A DNA stretch of 64,000 bases, taken from assembly GCF_019192735.1 (NCBI RefSeq), contig NZ_JAHTKP010000016.1, positions 62,001 through 126,000 on the forward strand, read 5' to 3'. The notes under the pieces are model-generated. The model worked only from the letters and a program-made list of their open reading frames with translations. It made no database searches and was not told where the DNA came from. The DNA is from Kitasatospora aureofaciens (GTDB lineage Bacteria; Actinomycetota; Actinomycetes; Streptomycetales; Streptomycetaceae). The stretch's first letter is position 1. Each line of letters begins with the position of its first letter. This document shows, piece by piece, positions 8,145-16,381 of this stretch. A program made the translations under genes and the position numbers.

Positions 8145-9482
8145 TCAGCTCCGCAGGATCGCGCCGAGGACTGCCGGGCGGAAGAGCAGGGTCGGCGGCG
8201 CGACCAGGGACATCACCTCGTGGAAGGCCGAGGTCACGGCCGGGTTGCGGGTGGCGGCCGCGAGTACCTTGTCCAGGAAGGCGTGCTGCAGCTTGAGCAT
8301 CGCGCCGGACGGGCCGCCGGTGGTCGCGGCGAAGCGGACGTCCTCGGTGCAGGACATCACCCACGCGTCCTTGGTCACCGCCGCGACCTCGCGCCGGGCG
8401 TCGCGCGCGGTGGCGTGCCCGATCCCGCCGTGCCGCAGCGCCGTGCGGCGCAGCGCCCGGGCGCAGAACAGCGCGACCGTGATGCCCTGGCCGTAGACCG
8501 GGTTGAAGGTGTTCGCGGCGTCGCCGACCACCACCAGGCCCTCGGGGGAACGGCGTTCGTAGTGCCGGCGCACGCCGGGGCCGGGGACGAAGCCGCGCAC
8601 CTCGCCCGCCGGCTCGGCGTCGCGCAGTGCCTCGCGGATGCTCGGATCGCGCAGCAGCGTCAGCTGCTTGTCGAACCCGGCCTCGCCCGGCTCGGGTTCG
8701 GCGCCGCGCATGCCGGCCAGGCTGACGATCCAGCGGTCGCCCTCGACCGGGAGCAGCACGCCCAGGTGGGGGGCGTCCGGGGCCTTGGTCTGCAGGTAGA
8801 TCGCCTTGCAGCCGATGTCGGCGCCGGCCGGGCGGCGGAACAGCCGGGAGGTGTACGTGACGCCCGCGTCCACCCGCTCCTCGGGCACGGGCGGGCAGCC
8901 GAGTTCGGCCAGCCAACCGGGCAGCGGCGTCCCGCGGCCGGCCGCGTCCACCACCAACTCGGCCGGGATCTCCTGGACTTCGCCGCGCTCCGGGCCGCGC
9001 TCGCGGACCTTGACGCCGGTCACCGCCCGCGCCGAGCCGAGCAGGCCGACCACCTCGGTGCCCTCCAGGAGCTCGATCGACGGCTCGGCGCGGACCCGGT
9101 CCAGCACCGCCTTGTCCATGACCGGCCGGGTGCAGGAGAGGAAGGCCATCTGCGCCGGGTAGTCCGCCATCCACCCCGCCGAGCTGAGCCAGCGCAGATC
9201 ACCCGAAGCGGCGACCCGGGTGGCGCCGGCGTCCGTCAACTCCTGCTTGATTCCGGGCATCATCTCCTCCAACGCCCGGTGCCCGGCCTCCAGTACCAGG
9301 TGCGCGTGGCGCCCCTGCGGCACCCCAGCGCGGAACGCGGGCTCCGCCGGATAGCGGTCCCGCTCCACCACCACGATCCGCTCGGCGTGGCCGCGCAACG
9401 CCCAGGCCGCGAACATCCCGGCCAGTCCGCCGCCGATCACCACTGCCGTGCCCCGCCCGGGGGCCGTCTCCGAAGAAGTCAT
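8145..9482 (-). CDS. FAD-dependent oxidoreductase (monooxygenase/halogenase-like fold)
   Basis: A 445-aa flavoprotein. The N-terminus has the ADP-binding motif VVIGGGLAGMFAAWALRG followed by an acidic strand end VVVERD. The second FAD motif GLVVVGDAANTFNPVYGQGITVAL with the conserved GD lies near residue 320. This architecture is shared by the p-hydroxybenzoate hydroxylase, geranylgeranyl reductase and flavin-dependent halogenase families. I see no WxWxIP halogenase motif, so oxygenase or reductase activity is more likely. The ATG at 9482 lacks a strong ribosome site. A 444-bp non-coding stretch separates it from the next gene. The substrate is unknown. Confidence 0.82.
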   Translation of the reverse strand: MTSSETAPGRGTAVVIGGGLAGMFAAWALRGHAERIVVVERDRYPAEPAFRAGVPQGRHAHLVLEAGHRALEEMMPGIKQELTDAGATRVAASGDLRWLSSAGWMADYPAQMAFLSCTRPVMDKAVLDRVRAEPSIELLEGTEVVGLLGSARAVTGVKVRERGPERGEVQEIPAELVVDAAGRGTPLPGWLAELGCPPVPEERVDAGVTYTSRLFRRPAGADIGCKAIYLQTKAPDAPHLGVLLPVEGDRWIVSLAGMRGAEPEPGEAGFDKQLTLLRDPSIREALRDAEPAGEVRGFVPGPGVRRHYERRSPEGLVVVGDAANTFNPVYGQGITVALFCARALRRTALRHGGIGHATARDARREVAAVTKDAWVMSCTEDVRFAATTGGPSGAMLKLQHAFLDKVLAAATRNPAVTSAFHEVMSLVAPPTLLFRPAVLGAILRS

Positions 9483-9926
9483 GCCACGTAGCGTAGTTGG
9501 ACGGTGGCGCCGCTGTAATCGGTTCGGCCCCACGAAATTGATCTTCAAGCGCCGCAACCGGCGCTGATCGCCCGGCTTTCGAGACCGCGTCAGGGATTCG
9601 TCAGGGCGCCGGCGCGGCGCTTGCCCCGGCCCGCACCGGCCGGTTGGATGAGAGACATGAACCGCCCGGTACGCCATCACGACCGCCCGCCGCATACGCG
9701 GCCGCCGGTCCGCGCTGCCGTGGCCGCCATCGCCGTGCACTGATCCGCGCCTCCCCGCCGGAGGGCACGGCACGCGCCGCACCCTGCCCCGTCGCCGCGG
9801 GGCGGGGGCGGGCGCGCATGCGCCGTACGGCGTTTCGCATCTCATCAGGCATCTCTCATCAGGCAATTCGAGCCCGCACCCCGGCCCGACGACGGCCGGC
9901 GGTGCCACGCACCCTTGGAAACGGTC
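9483..9926. other. 444-bp intergenic region between divergent genes
   Basis: No convincing full gene. A possible 28-codon ORF (ATG 9657 to stop 9743, opening MNRPVRHHDRPPHTRPPVRA) follows a purine-rich stretch and could be a leader peptide, but this is weak. A 12-bp direct repeat TCTCATCAGGCA occurs at 9840-9851 and 9854-9865, about 60 bp before the SDR start, and may be a tandem regulatory site. Confidence 0.4.
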
Positions 9927-10748
9927 ATGTCCGACTCTGTCCTGTCCACCCGCATCGCCCTCGTCACCGGCGCGTCCTCCGGCATCGGGTGGGAGACCGC
10001 CCGGCTGCTCGCCGGGCTCGGCGCCACCGTGCTGGTGCACGCCCGGACCACCGCCGAGGCGGAGGCGGCCGTCGCCCGGCTGGTCGACGCCGGCGCCCGT
10101 CGGGACCAACTCGTCGAGCTCGCAGCGGACTTCACCCACCTCTCCGAGGTCGCGGTGCTGGCCGGCACGGTCGTCAAGCACTACCCGGCGCTGGATCTGC
10201 TGGTCAACAACGCCGCCGTGATGGCGCCGGAGCGCTGCACCCTCACCGACGACGGCAACGAGGTGTCGCTCCAGGTGAACTTCCTGGCCGGCCACCTGCT
10301 CGCCAAGCTGCTGCGCGCCCCGCTCTCGGCGGCGGGCGACGCCCGGATCGTCAACGTCTCCTCCTCCCTGCACCGCACCGCCTCGATGAACTGGTCGGAC
10401 CCGCACCGGGTGAAGAAGTACTCGCGGGTCGCCGCGTACGCGCAGTCCCAGCTCGCGCTCACCATGGCCACCGCCGACATGGCCCCGGCCGGCTCCGGCA
10501 TCACCGCCGTCAGCCTCAACCCGGGCCAGTGCGAGACGGCGCTGCTCCCGCTGTACGGGCGGGTCGGCGCGCCGGCGGCGGAGGGCGCGGCGGCCGTCGT
10601 CCGGCTCTGCCTGCCGGATGTCGAGGTCGTCAACGGCGCCTACTACGACGGTGGCTCGGTCGCGCCCACCGCGCAGGTGGTGCAGGAGGAGCGCTCGCAG
10701 AAGCGGCTGATGAAGCTCGCCGACCAACTGGTCGGCCGGGCCGCCTGA
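9927..10748 (+). CDS. Short-chain dehydrogenase/reductase with altered catalytic Lys
   Basis: A 273-aa classical-length SDR. The cofactor motif TGASSGIGWETA is near residue 15 and the NNAAVMAP motif near residue 90; the catalytic Ser is in IVNVSSSLH. The active-site motif, normally YxxxK, reads YAQSQ: the Tyr is kept but the Lys that lowers its pKa is Gln. That predicts low or altered activity, or a role as a binding protein. The ATG at 9927 follows GGAAACG at good spacing; a TTG four codons upstream is less likely. The 25-aa bL37-like gene lies 35 bp downstream on the same strand and may share its transcript. Confidence 0.82.
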   Translation: MSDSVLSTRIALVTGASSGIGWETARLLAGLGATVLVHARTTAEAEAAVARLVDAGARRDQLVELAADFTHLSEVAVLAGTVVKHYPALDLLVNNAAVMAPERCTLTDDGNEVSLQVNFLAGHLLAKLLRAPLSAAGDARIVNVSSSLHRTASMNWSDPHRVKKYSRVAAYAQSQLALTMATADMAPAGSGITAVSLNPGQCETALLPLYGRVGAPAAEGAAAVVRLCLPDVEVVNGAYYDGGSVAPTAQVVQEERSQKRLMKLADQLVGRAA

Positions 10749-10783
10749 AACCCACCCACCCGTCGAGCACCGAGAAGAGCACC

Positions 10784-10861
10784 ATGTCCAAGCGCGCCCG
10801 CAAGAAGAAGGCCCGTCGGAAGAAGAAGGCGAACCACGGCCGCAAGGCCGGGCAGAGCTGA
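10784..10861 (+). CDS. Very small basic ribosomal protein, bL37-like
   Basis: A 25-aa peptide, MSKRARKKKARRKKKANHG followed by RKAGQS. Its length, the extreme Lys/Arg content and the ANHG segment match the actinobacterial ribosomal protein bL37, known from mycobacterial 50S subunits, which fills a gap at the rRNA surface. It is shorter than many gene-calling cut-offs. It sits 35 bp after an SDR gene and is followed by a long inverted repeat that may end its transcript. The assignment rests on composition and one short motif, so a paralogue or chance basic ORF remains possible. Confidence 0.62.
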   Translation: MSKRARKKKARRKKKANHGRKAGQS

Positions 10862-10888
10862 CCGCCTCCACGGCCTCCTGACCGCGGC

Positions 10889-10979
10889 ACCGCCGGGCGT
10901 CCGAACGGTTCTTGACGAACATCGCCGACCTTCGACAGGCTTCGGCGCTAAGAAGTCGTCAAGATCGGCGCCCGGCGGT
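10889..10979 (+). terminator. Nested inverted repeat after the bL37-like gene
   Basis: Three arm pairs are nested: ACCGCCGGGCG (10889-10899) with CGCCCGGCGGT (10969-10979), TCTTGACGA (10910-10918) with TCGTCAAGA (10956-10964), and GCCGA (10924-10928) with TCGGC (10942-10946). The whole can fold as a 91-nt branched-free hairpin. It may be a terminator or a structured leader of the membrane-protein gene downstream. Confidence 0.5.
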
Positions 10980-11112
10980 GTCAAGGAGACGTCAGGAGGC
11001 GTCTCATCGTCGACGACGCAGGAATAGCGTCGCTCGGCGGAGAGAAACGGTTCCGCCGCGGCTCCACGAGGGGCCCGCGCGGACCGTGCAACGGGGAAAA
11101 GGACGTGCGGTC

Positions 11113-12684
11113 ATGACCACGGCGGCTACCGGCAGAACGGCCACGTCGGGGGAGGCGGGCCCAGCAGAGGCCGATCCGGCGGCGGCGAGCCCCGGCACGG
11201 CCCCGGCACGGCCCGCCGGACCCCAGCTCCCGCACCACCTCCCGACCGGCCTCGGCACCCGGCTCAAGGACGGCGCGCGCCGGGTCGGCAGCCGCTCCTA
11301 CTGGACCACCCCGCGCCTCGTCCGCGGCCTCACCGCGCTGAGCCTGGCCACCCTGATCGGCCTCGGCGCGACCGCCACCGCCGTCCTCGGCGGCGCCCGG
11401 GACGGCACCGACACCATCGGCCACCGCGCCGCCCCGCAGGCGACCCGCGCCGCAGACCTCTACTTCGCGCTCAGCGACATGGACGCCCAGGCCGCCAACC
11501 TGCTGCTGGCCGGGGCCGACCCCGACCTCACCGCGATGCGCAAGACGTCCCTGGACACCTACGAGCAGCGCCGCGCGCAGGCCGACGACGACCTCCAGCA
11601 GGCCGCCCAGGCGGCCGCCGGTGACCCGGGCGAGCAGCAGGCCGTCCAGCGCGTGCTCGGCCAGCTCGGCAGCTACGAGGCCCTGGTGGCCCGTGCCCAG
11701 CTGCTGGAGGAACAGGCCAAGCCGCCCGCCGGGCGCCCCTCCGACGACGCCCTGGCGGCCTACCGGCAGGCCACCGACCTGCTGCGCCAGCAACTGCTGC
11801 CGGCCGCCGACCAGGTCACCGCCGCCAACCAGGCCACGGTCGACCACACCTACACCCAGCAGCGCGCCGCCCTGAGCAGCGGCTGGTGGCAGCTGGCCGC
11901 CGTCGGCGTGATCGCGCTCGCCGCCCTGCTGGCGCTCCAGCGGGCCCTCGCCGTGCGCTACCGCCGCGTCGTCAACCCGGCGCTGGCCGCCGTCACCCTG
12001 CTGACCGGCATCGTCCTCGCGGTCGGGCTGCACCTGGTCACCCGGGCGGACGACAACCTGGTGACCGCCAAGAGCAACGCCTACGACTCGGTGATCGCGC
12101 TCAGCCGCGCCCGCGCCGTCGCGTTCGACATGAACGCCGACGAGAGCCGCTACCTCACCGACCCGGCCCGCGCGGTCGCGTACGAGCAGAGCTACCTCGA
12201 CAAGACGCAGGCGATCGTCCGCCTCGACGGCGCCACCATCGCCGGGTACGACGGCCGGCTGGCGGCGGCCGTCGCCAAGCACCACGCCGACCGCTCGGTG
12301 CCGTTCGGGGGCTACCTCGGGACGGAGCTGCAGAACATCACCTTCTCCGGCGAGCAGGACGCCGCCGAGCGGGTGCTGACCGCCTTCCAGGCCTACCAGC
12401 AGGACGACCGGAAGATCCGCGACCTGCGCAACGCCGGGAAGCTGAAGGAGGCGGTGACCCTCAACACCGGGCTGGCGCCTGGGCAGTCCAACTACGACTT
12501 CGACCAGCTGAGCAAGGCGATCGGGGACACCATCGACGTCAACGGCCGGGCGATGGACCAGGCCGTCGCCGACACCGACAGCGGCCTCGACACCACCACG
12601 GCGGGCCTGGGGGCCGGGGTGCTGGTGGTGGCCCTGGCGCTCACCGCCCTCGGGGTGCGCCCGCGGCTGCGCGAGTACCGCTGA
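11113..12684 (+). CDS. Four-helix-anchored membrane protein, conserved in Streptomyces
   Basis: A 523-aa integral membrane protein. After a disordered Pro/Ala-rich head, helix 1 is LVRGLTALSLATLIGLGATATAVLGG (about residues 72-95). A long extracytoplasmic helical domain with AADLYFALSDMDAQAANLLL follows; helices 2 and 3 lie near residues 260-305 and helix 4 near the C-terminus. The paired extracellular helical bundles resemble ligand-sensing domains of chemoreceptor or histidine-kinase type, but no signalling output domain is present. The start at 11113 follows AAGGA; upstream in-frame codons run through the inverted repeat and look non-coding. A strong terminator follows. The function is not established. 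Confidence 0.72.
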   Translation: MTTAATGRTATSGEAGPAEADPAAASPGTAPARPAGPQLPHHLPTGLGTRLKDGARRVGSRSYWTTPRLVRGLTALSLATLIGLGATATAVLGGARDGTDTIGHRAAPQATRAADLYFALSDMDAQAANLLLAGADPDLTAMRKTSLDTYEQRRAQADDDLQQAAQAAAGDPGEQQAVQRVLGQLGSYEALVARAQLLEEQAKPPAGRPSDDALAAYRQATDLLRQQLLPAADQVTAANQATVDHTYTQQRAALSSGWWQLAAVGVIALAALLALQRALAVRYRRVVNPALAAVTLLTGIVLAVGLHLVTRADDNLVTAKSNAYDSVIALSRARAVAFDMNADESRYLTDPARAVAYEQSYLDKTQAIVRLDGATIAGYDGRLAAAVAKHHADRSVPFGGYLGTELQNITFSGEQDAAERVLTAFQAYQQDDRKIRDLRNAGKLKEAVTLNTGLAPGQSNYDFDQLSKAIGDTIDVNGRAMDQAVADTDSGLDTTTAGLGAGVLVVALALTALGVRPRLREYR

Positions 12685-12700
12685 AGGCCGTTTCAGACAG

Positions 12701-12741
12701 GCCGGGGCCCGGTGACGGTTCGTCCGCCACCGGGCCCCGGC
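12701..12741. terminator. Strong bidirectional terminator
   Basis: Perfect 14-bp stem GCCGGGGCCCGGTG / CACCGGGCCCCGGC around a 13-nt loop, followed by GGTTTT. It lies between the convergent membrane-protein gene and the 119-aa gene. Confidence 0.88.
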
Positions 12742-12754
12742 AGGTTTTGGCTCC

Positions 12755-13114
12755 TCAGCCCTGCTGCGCCAGGCGTTCGTACTCGGCATCGGGGTCGTTC
12801 TGCTGCCGGTACTCGAAGTCGAGCCGGACAGTCCCGGCCGGGTCCGCGAAGCGGGCGAGCGGGCCCTCGCCCGCCGGGAGGAGCCGGGGCTCCGGCCACT
12901 GCTGGGCGACCACGGCGAGCGCGGTGCCGTCACCGGCCCGCGCGATCCAGGTGGCGCGGTCGCTCATGATGGTGGCCAGGTAGGCGCGGGGTACGCCGAT
13001 CGCGGCGAGTGCCTGCCGGACGCTCGCGTCCTGGGGGACCTCCAGCGACGAGGTGTGCGGGGCATCGGCGTCGTCGCCCATCGCGACGCTGTCCCTGGTG
13101 AGCTCAATGCGCAT
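12755..13114 (-). CDS. Conserved hypothetical protein (119 aa)
   Basis: A small acidic soluble protein beginning MRIELTRDSVAMGDDADAPHTS. It shows a mixed alpha/beta pattern (SSLEVPQDASVRQALAAIG, then VPRAYLATIMSDRATWIARAGDG), with no signal peptide or transmembrane segment. I do not recognise the family. The ATG at 13114 is chosen because coding bias stops there, just before the MITE-like element, whose left end lies only 14 bp upstream. That element may therefore have displaced or altered its promoter. Confidence 0.62.
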   Translation of the reverse strand: MRIELTRDSVAMGDDADAPHTSSLEVPQDASVRQALAAIGVPRAYLATIMSDRATWIARAGDGTALAVVAQQWPEPRLLPAGEGPLARFADPAGTVRLDFEYRQQNDPDAEYERLAQQG

Positions 13115-13127
13115 GGCGGGAAGCCTA

Positions 13128-13314
13128 GGGCGTGTCTGACAATTCCCGCCTACCGCGCGACGCCAGGGCACGCACCTCGCTGCGTTGTCGTCGGTCGCCG
13201 ATGTCCCCCAGCCTTCGGCCGGGAGGTGCCCCCACCGCATGGACTCCCTCCTCCGCCTTGCGATGCACGCACCCTGACGCCGCGCGCATGCGCCGGGAAT
13301 TGTCAGACACGCCC
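13128..13314. mobile_element. 187-bp MITE-like element with inverted termini
   Basis: The ends are near-perfect 21-bp inverted repeats: the left end starts GGGCGTGTCTGACAATTCCC and the right end is its reverse complement, ending in GACACGCCC. The inside is non-coding and partly self-complementary (CCTTCGGCCGGGAGG). This matches a repeat type I recall from many Streptomyces chromosomes. It is probably a non-autonomous relative of an IS5-type transposon. The flanking CCTA and CAGG hint at a short target, but a clean duplication is not visible. Confidence 0.78.
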
Positions 13315-13370
13315 CAGGCCCTGGACCGTCCGGTGTGCCGGTTTGACAAACACCCTTGCCGCGTCGGCGA

Positions 13371-13979
13371 ATGGCAGGTATGGCCGACGACGCAGACTTC
13401 GAGAACGTCCTGAACACGGTGGGCCCCCGGCTGCGGGCGCTGCGGCGGGAGCGCGGCACCACGCTCGCCAAACTGGCCGCCGCCACCGGGATCTCGCTCA
13501 GCACCCTCTCCCGGCTGGAGTCCGGGCAGCGTAAGCCGACCCTGGAGCTGCTGCTGCCGCTGGCCCGGGAGTACCGGGTGCCGCTGGACGAACTGGTCGG
13601 CGCCCCGGCCACCGGCGACCCGCGGATCCACCCGCGTCCGGTGACCAGGAACGGTCAGACCGTCGTCCCGCTCACCCGCCACCTGGGCGGCCTGCATGCC
13701 TACAAGCACATCATGCCGCCGGGCCACGGCGCCGGGCCCGACCTGGAGTTGAAGGTGCACGAGGGCTACGAGTGGCTGTACGTGCTGTCCGGCCGGCTGC
13801 GGTTGATGCTCGGGCCGCACGACCTGGTGCTGACCGCCGGGGAGGCCGCCGAGTTCGACACCCGCACCCCGCACGCCTTCGGCAATGCCGGTTCGCAGCC
13901 GGTGGAGTTCCTCAGCCTGTTCGGTCCGCAGGGCGAGCGGATCCACGTCCGCGCGCGCCCGGGAACCTCCGTTCGGTAG
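13371..13979 (+). CDS. XRE-family regulator with C-terminal cupin
   Basis: A 202-aa regulator. Residues about 10-70 are a helix-turn-helix of the Cro/CI type (LRALRRERGTTLAKLAAATGISLSTLSRLESGQRKPTLELLLPLAREY). Residues about 100-190 are a cupin barrel with HEGYEWLYVLSGRLRLMLGPHDLVLTAGEAAEFDTRTPHAFGN, where the His and Glu usually bind a metal or a small ligand. Proteins of this kind repress amine, sulfur or aldehyde catabolic genes. A second Met three codons in (13380) is an equally possible start. The nearest gene downstream is signal peptidase I, probably not its target. The MITE lies immediately upstream, with a TTGACA at 13343-13348 between. Confidence 0.85.
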   Translation: MAGMADDADFENVLNTVGPRLRALRRERGTTLAKLAAATGISLSTLSRLESGQRKPTLELLLPLAREYRVPLDELVGAPATGDPRIHPRPVTRNGQTVVPLTRHLGGLHAYKHIMPPGHGAGPDLELKVHEGYEWLYVLSGRLRLMLGPHDLVLTAGEAAEFDTRTPHAFGNAGSQPVEFLSLFGPQGERIHVRARPGTSVR

Positions 13980-14046
13980 GTTCGTTTCCTGACAGCGGGG
14001 GGTTTCCGTTCCGGGCTCCCGCAGGCCGTCGGGAGGGGCCGAGGAG

Positions 14047-14976
14047 ATGAGTGTCCAGCAGAGCACGGAGACGGGCGACAGCGGTGGGACCGGCGAGGAC
14101 AGCGAGGCTGTTGACGCCAAGGACAGCGACGGCAAGGAGAACGACGGCGACGAGAGCGACGCCAACGAGGACGACGCCAAGGGGAAGAAGAAGCGCCCGT
14201 TCTGGCAGGAGCTGCCGATTCTCCTGGTGATCGCCCTGCTGCTCTCGCTCGGCATCAAGACCTTCTTCGTCCAGGCCTTCTCGATCCCGTCCGGCTCCAT
14301 GGAACAGACCCTCGACGTCGGCGACCGGGTGCTGGTCGACAAGTTCACCCCCTGGTTCGGCGCGAAGCCCGAACGCGGCGAGGTGGTGGTCTTCCGCGAT
14401 CCGGGCGGCTGGCTGGAGGGCAGGCCCAAGCCCTCGGACGACTCGGTGATGGGCGCCGTCCAGAAGGCGCTGAGCACCGTCGGCCTGATGCCGTCGGCGG
14501 ACGAGAAGGACCTGATCAAGCGGGTGATCGCGGTCGGCGGGGACACCGTCGAGTGCAAGAAGGGCAGCCCGGTGAAGGTGAACGGCGTCGTGCTCGACGA
14601 GCCGTACATCTACCCCGGGTCGACGCCCTGCGACAACGACTCGGTGGGTACCGTCACCGTCCCCAAGGACCACCTGTGGGTGATGGGCGACCACCGGGAC
14701 AACTCGCGCGACTCCCGGCCGCACCACAACGAGACCGGCGACGGCTTCGTCCCGGTGGACAACGTCATCGGCCGGGCCTTCGTGGTCGCGTGGCCGATCT
14801 CGCGCTGGGACACCCTGCCGGTGCCGGACACCTTCGACCAGAAGGCGCTCGGCCGGCAGGGCAACGCCGCCCCCTCCCCGCTGGAGGCGCCGTCGGTCCC
14901 GGGTGCGGCGGCGCTGGTCGCGGCCGTGCCGCTGACGCTGTGGCGGCGCCGCCGGGCCGCGCGCCGGCGCAACTGA
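14047..14976 (+). CDS. lepB: Type I signal peptidase
   Basis: A 309-aa S26 peptidase that removes signal peptides from Sec-exported proteins at the outer face of the membrane. The N-terminus is an unusually acidic, low-complexity tail of about 50 residues (Asp, Glu, Ser, Lys). One membrane helix follows (LPILLVIALLLSLGIKTFFV), then the Ser motif FSIPSGSMEQTL, the Lys motif LIKRVIAVGGDTV and the box GDHRDNSRDSR. A second hydrophobic segment with an Arg-rich end closes the protein, giving the two-helix form seen in several Streptomyces Sip proteins. It stands alone here rather than in a four-gene sip cluster. The acidic tail and extra loop (residues about 125-150) are longer than in minimal enzymes. 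Confidence 0.92.
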   Translation: MSVQQSTETGDSGGTGEDSEAVDAKDSDGKENDGDESDANEDDAKGKKKRPFWQELPILLVIALLLSLGIKTFFVQAFSIPSGSMEQTLDVGDRVLVDKFTPWFGAKPERGEVVVFRDPGGWLEGRPKPSDDSVMGAVQKALSTVGLMPSADEKDLIKRVIAVGGDTVECKKGSPVKVNGVVLDEPYIYPGSTPCDNDSVGTVTVPKDHLWVMGDHRDNSRDSRPHHNETGDGFVPVDNVIGRAFVVAWPISRWDTLPVPDTFDQKALGRQGNAAPSPLEAPSVPGAAALVAAVPLTLWRRRRAARRRN

Positions 14977-15030
14977 GCCGGGGCCGCTGAGCCGGGGCCG
15001 CCGGGCTTCCGCCGAACTCCGCCCGCTCTC

Positions 15031-15048
15031 CTCTACACCCCTGTAGAG
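15031..15048. promoter_or_regulatory. Candidate operator (7-bp inverted repeat)
   Basis: CTCTACA-CCCC-TGTAGAG lies 85 bp before the 82-aa gene. CTACA/TGTAG half-sites resemble BlaI/CopY-type operators, but the spacer and partner are unproven. Confidence 0.4.
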
Positions 15049-15133
15049 TTCCGAAGGTGACCTGCACGCCTGGTCGCGTGGCCGCCCGACTCGGGGAGGC
15101 CGTTCGGCCAAGTCCGGGTCGGGAGGCGGAACC

Positions 15134-15382
15134 GTGGTGGAGAGTCGGCGCAGTCCTGCGGACGGCGGGGACCCGGTGGACCCGGACGTCCGGTGGGTGT
15201 ACCAGCCGGTCGAGGTGCACCTCGCGGACGGTTCCTGGGTGCTCGGGCGGATCAGCGGGTGGTGGCAGGACGCGGGCGGGGACCGGTGGTGCCGGCTACG
15301 GGTGACCCGGAGCGGACGCCCGGCCCGCTGGGAGCGGTTCGACCCGGCCCGGGTGGTCCTGCTGCCGGTGGCGGGGCTCTGA
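15134..15382 (+). CDS. Small hypothetical protein (82 aa)
   Basis: A GTG-started protein with a good GGGAGG ribosome site 8 nt upstream. The core VRWVYQPVEVHLADGSWVLGRISGWWQDAGGDRWCRLRVTRSG is Trp-rich and predicted mostly beta-strand, like small SH3-type barrels. There is no signal peptide. I do not recognise a named family. Similar Trp-rich small proteins are common in streptomycetes. It has an upstream inverted-repeat operator candidate and no obvious operon partner. Confidence 0.6.
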   Translation: MVESRRSPADGGDPVDPDVRWVYQPVEVHLADGSWVLGRISGWWQDAGGDRWCRLRVTRSGRPARWERFDPARVVLLPVAGL

Positions 15383-15510
15383 GGGGCGTTCGGGGCCTGG
15401 GCGTCAGGGAACTGGTGGAACCGGGCCGGTTCGTGGGAACGTCCCTTCGTGCGCGGTCGCCGTGGGGGAGCGCCGACCTGCCGCTTCGGCGACCCGCCAC
15501 GGCAGCGACC

Positions 15511-15542
15511 TGACACTTCACCGACCTGACACTTCACCGACC
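15511..15542 (+). repeat. 16-bp tandem duplication before the zinc-ribbon gene
   Basis: TGACACTTCACCGACC occurs twice head to tail, ending 9 bp before the GTG start. It may be a regulatory site or a simple slippage product. Confidence 0.8.
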
Positions 15543-15551
15543 GGGGACGAC

Positions 15552-16211
15552 GTGAGTTCCGAGATCTACTTCAGCAGCAACTACCGCGACCTCTGCGAGC
15601 AGCACGGGACCGGCGCCGGCTTCCAGTTCGAGTTCTACTGCTACCGCTGCTCCGACACCTGGCGCTCGTCCTTCGAGGCGTTCACCACCGGTCAGGTGGC
15701 CGGGTGGATCGGCAAAGGCGTCAGCGCCGCCTGGAACCTCATCGGCGGCAACGCCAACACCATCAGCAACGCCGCCGACGGCCTGGCCGGCCACACCTGG
15801 GGCGGCGCACGCGACGCCGCGTTCCAGCGCGCGATAACCAACGCCCAGACGCACTTCAACCGTTGTGCCCGTTGCACCAACTACGTCTGCGGCCGCTGCT
15901 TCGACCCGGGCCAGGGCCTGTGCCACAACTGCGCCCCGGACACCGCGGCCGAGGCGATGGCGGCGCAGCGGCGCGGCCTCAACGACATGGTCTCCGAGCG
16001 CGCCTACAACGTGGGCCAGCAGTCCGGGGCGGAGTTCGACGTCAACGCGCCGCGGCAGCTGGTCTGCCCGCAGTGCCAGGCGGAGACGCACGGCACGCCG
16101 TTCTGCCCGGGCTGCGGCTACCGCCTGGCGCAGCCGGTGCAATGCGCGCAGTGCCACAAGGACGTGCCCGAGGGCTCCGCGTTCTGCCCGTCGTGCGGTA
16201 CCAGGCGCTGA
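15552..16211 (+). CDS. Multi-zinc-ribbon cytoplasmic protein
   Basis: A 219-aa protein with several Cys pairs. An N-terminal FYCYRCSDTW is followed by a small glycine-rich helical segment, then NRCARCTNYVCGRCFDPGQGLCHNCAPD, and two C-terminal zinc ribbons, LVCPQCQAETHGTPFCPGCGYRL and VQCAQCHKDVPEGSAFCPSCGTRR. Such ribbons bind zinc and usually mediate protein or nucleic-acid contacts. The GTG at 15552 is preceded by GGGGA. No enzymatic motif is present; an adaptor role is a guess. A strong terminator follows directly, so it is probably transcribed alone. Confidence 0.78.
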   Translation: MSSEIYFSSNYRDLCEQHGTGAGFQFEFYCYRCSDTWRSSFEAFTTGQVAGWIGKGVSAAWNLIGGNANTISNAADGLAGHTWGGARDAAFQRAITNAQTHFNRCARCTNYVCGRCFDPGQGLCHNCAPDTAAEAMAAQRRGLNDMVSERAYNVGQQSGAEFDVNAPRQLVCPQCQAETHGTPFCPGCGYRLAQPVQCAQCHKDVPEGSAFCPSCGTRR

Positions 16212-16225
16212 CGCTCGCGCGACCT

Positions 16226-16270
16226 GGGAGCGACCCCGGGTCTCGGCGGATTCCAGGGGGGGTCGCTCCC
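16226..16270 (+). terminator. Terminator after the zinc-ribbon gene
   Basis: Perfect 12-bp stem GGGAGCGACCCC / GGGGTCGCTCCC with a 21-nt loop, followed by TTGCTCTTCT. Confidence 0.82.
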
Positions 16271-16381
16271 TTGCTCTTCTGCTCCGTGGGAACCGCTGCG
16301 ACCGGGCACGTCGTCATCCTCCACAGTTGCCGCGAGACCCTGGGTGGAGCGGCGCCGTTCCAGACCTGTACGAGGAGCACG

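Noticed and set aside
10912..11112. N-terminal extension of the membrane protein through the inverted repeat
   Set aside because: The extra 67 residues are Arg-rich noise and overlap the hairpin; an ATG with AAGGA at 11113 is better.
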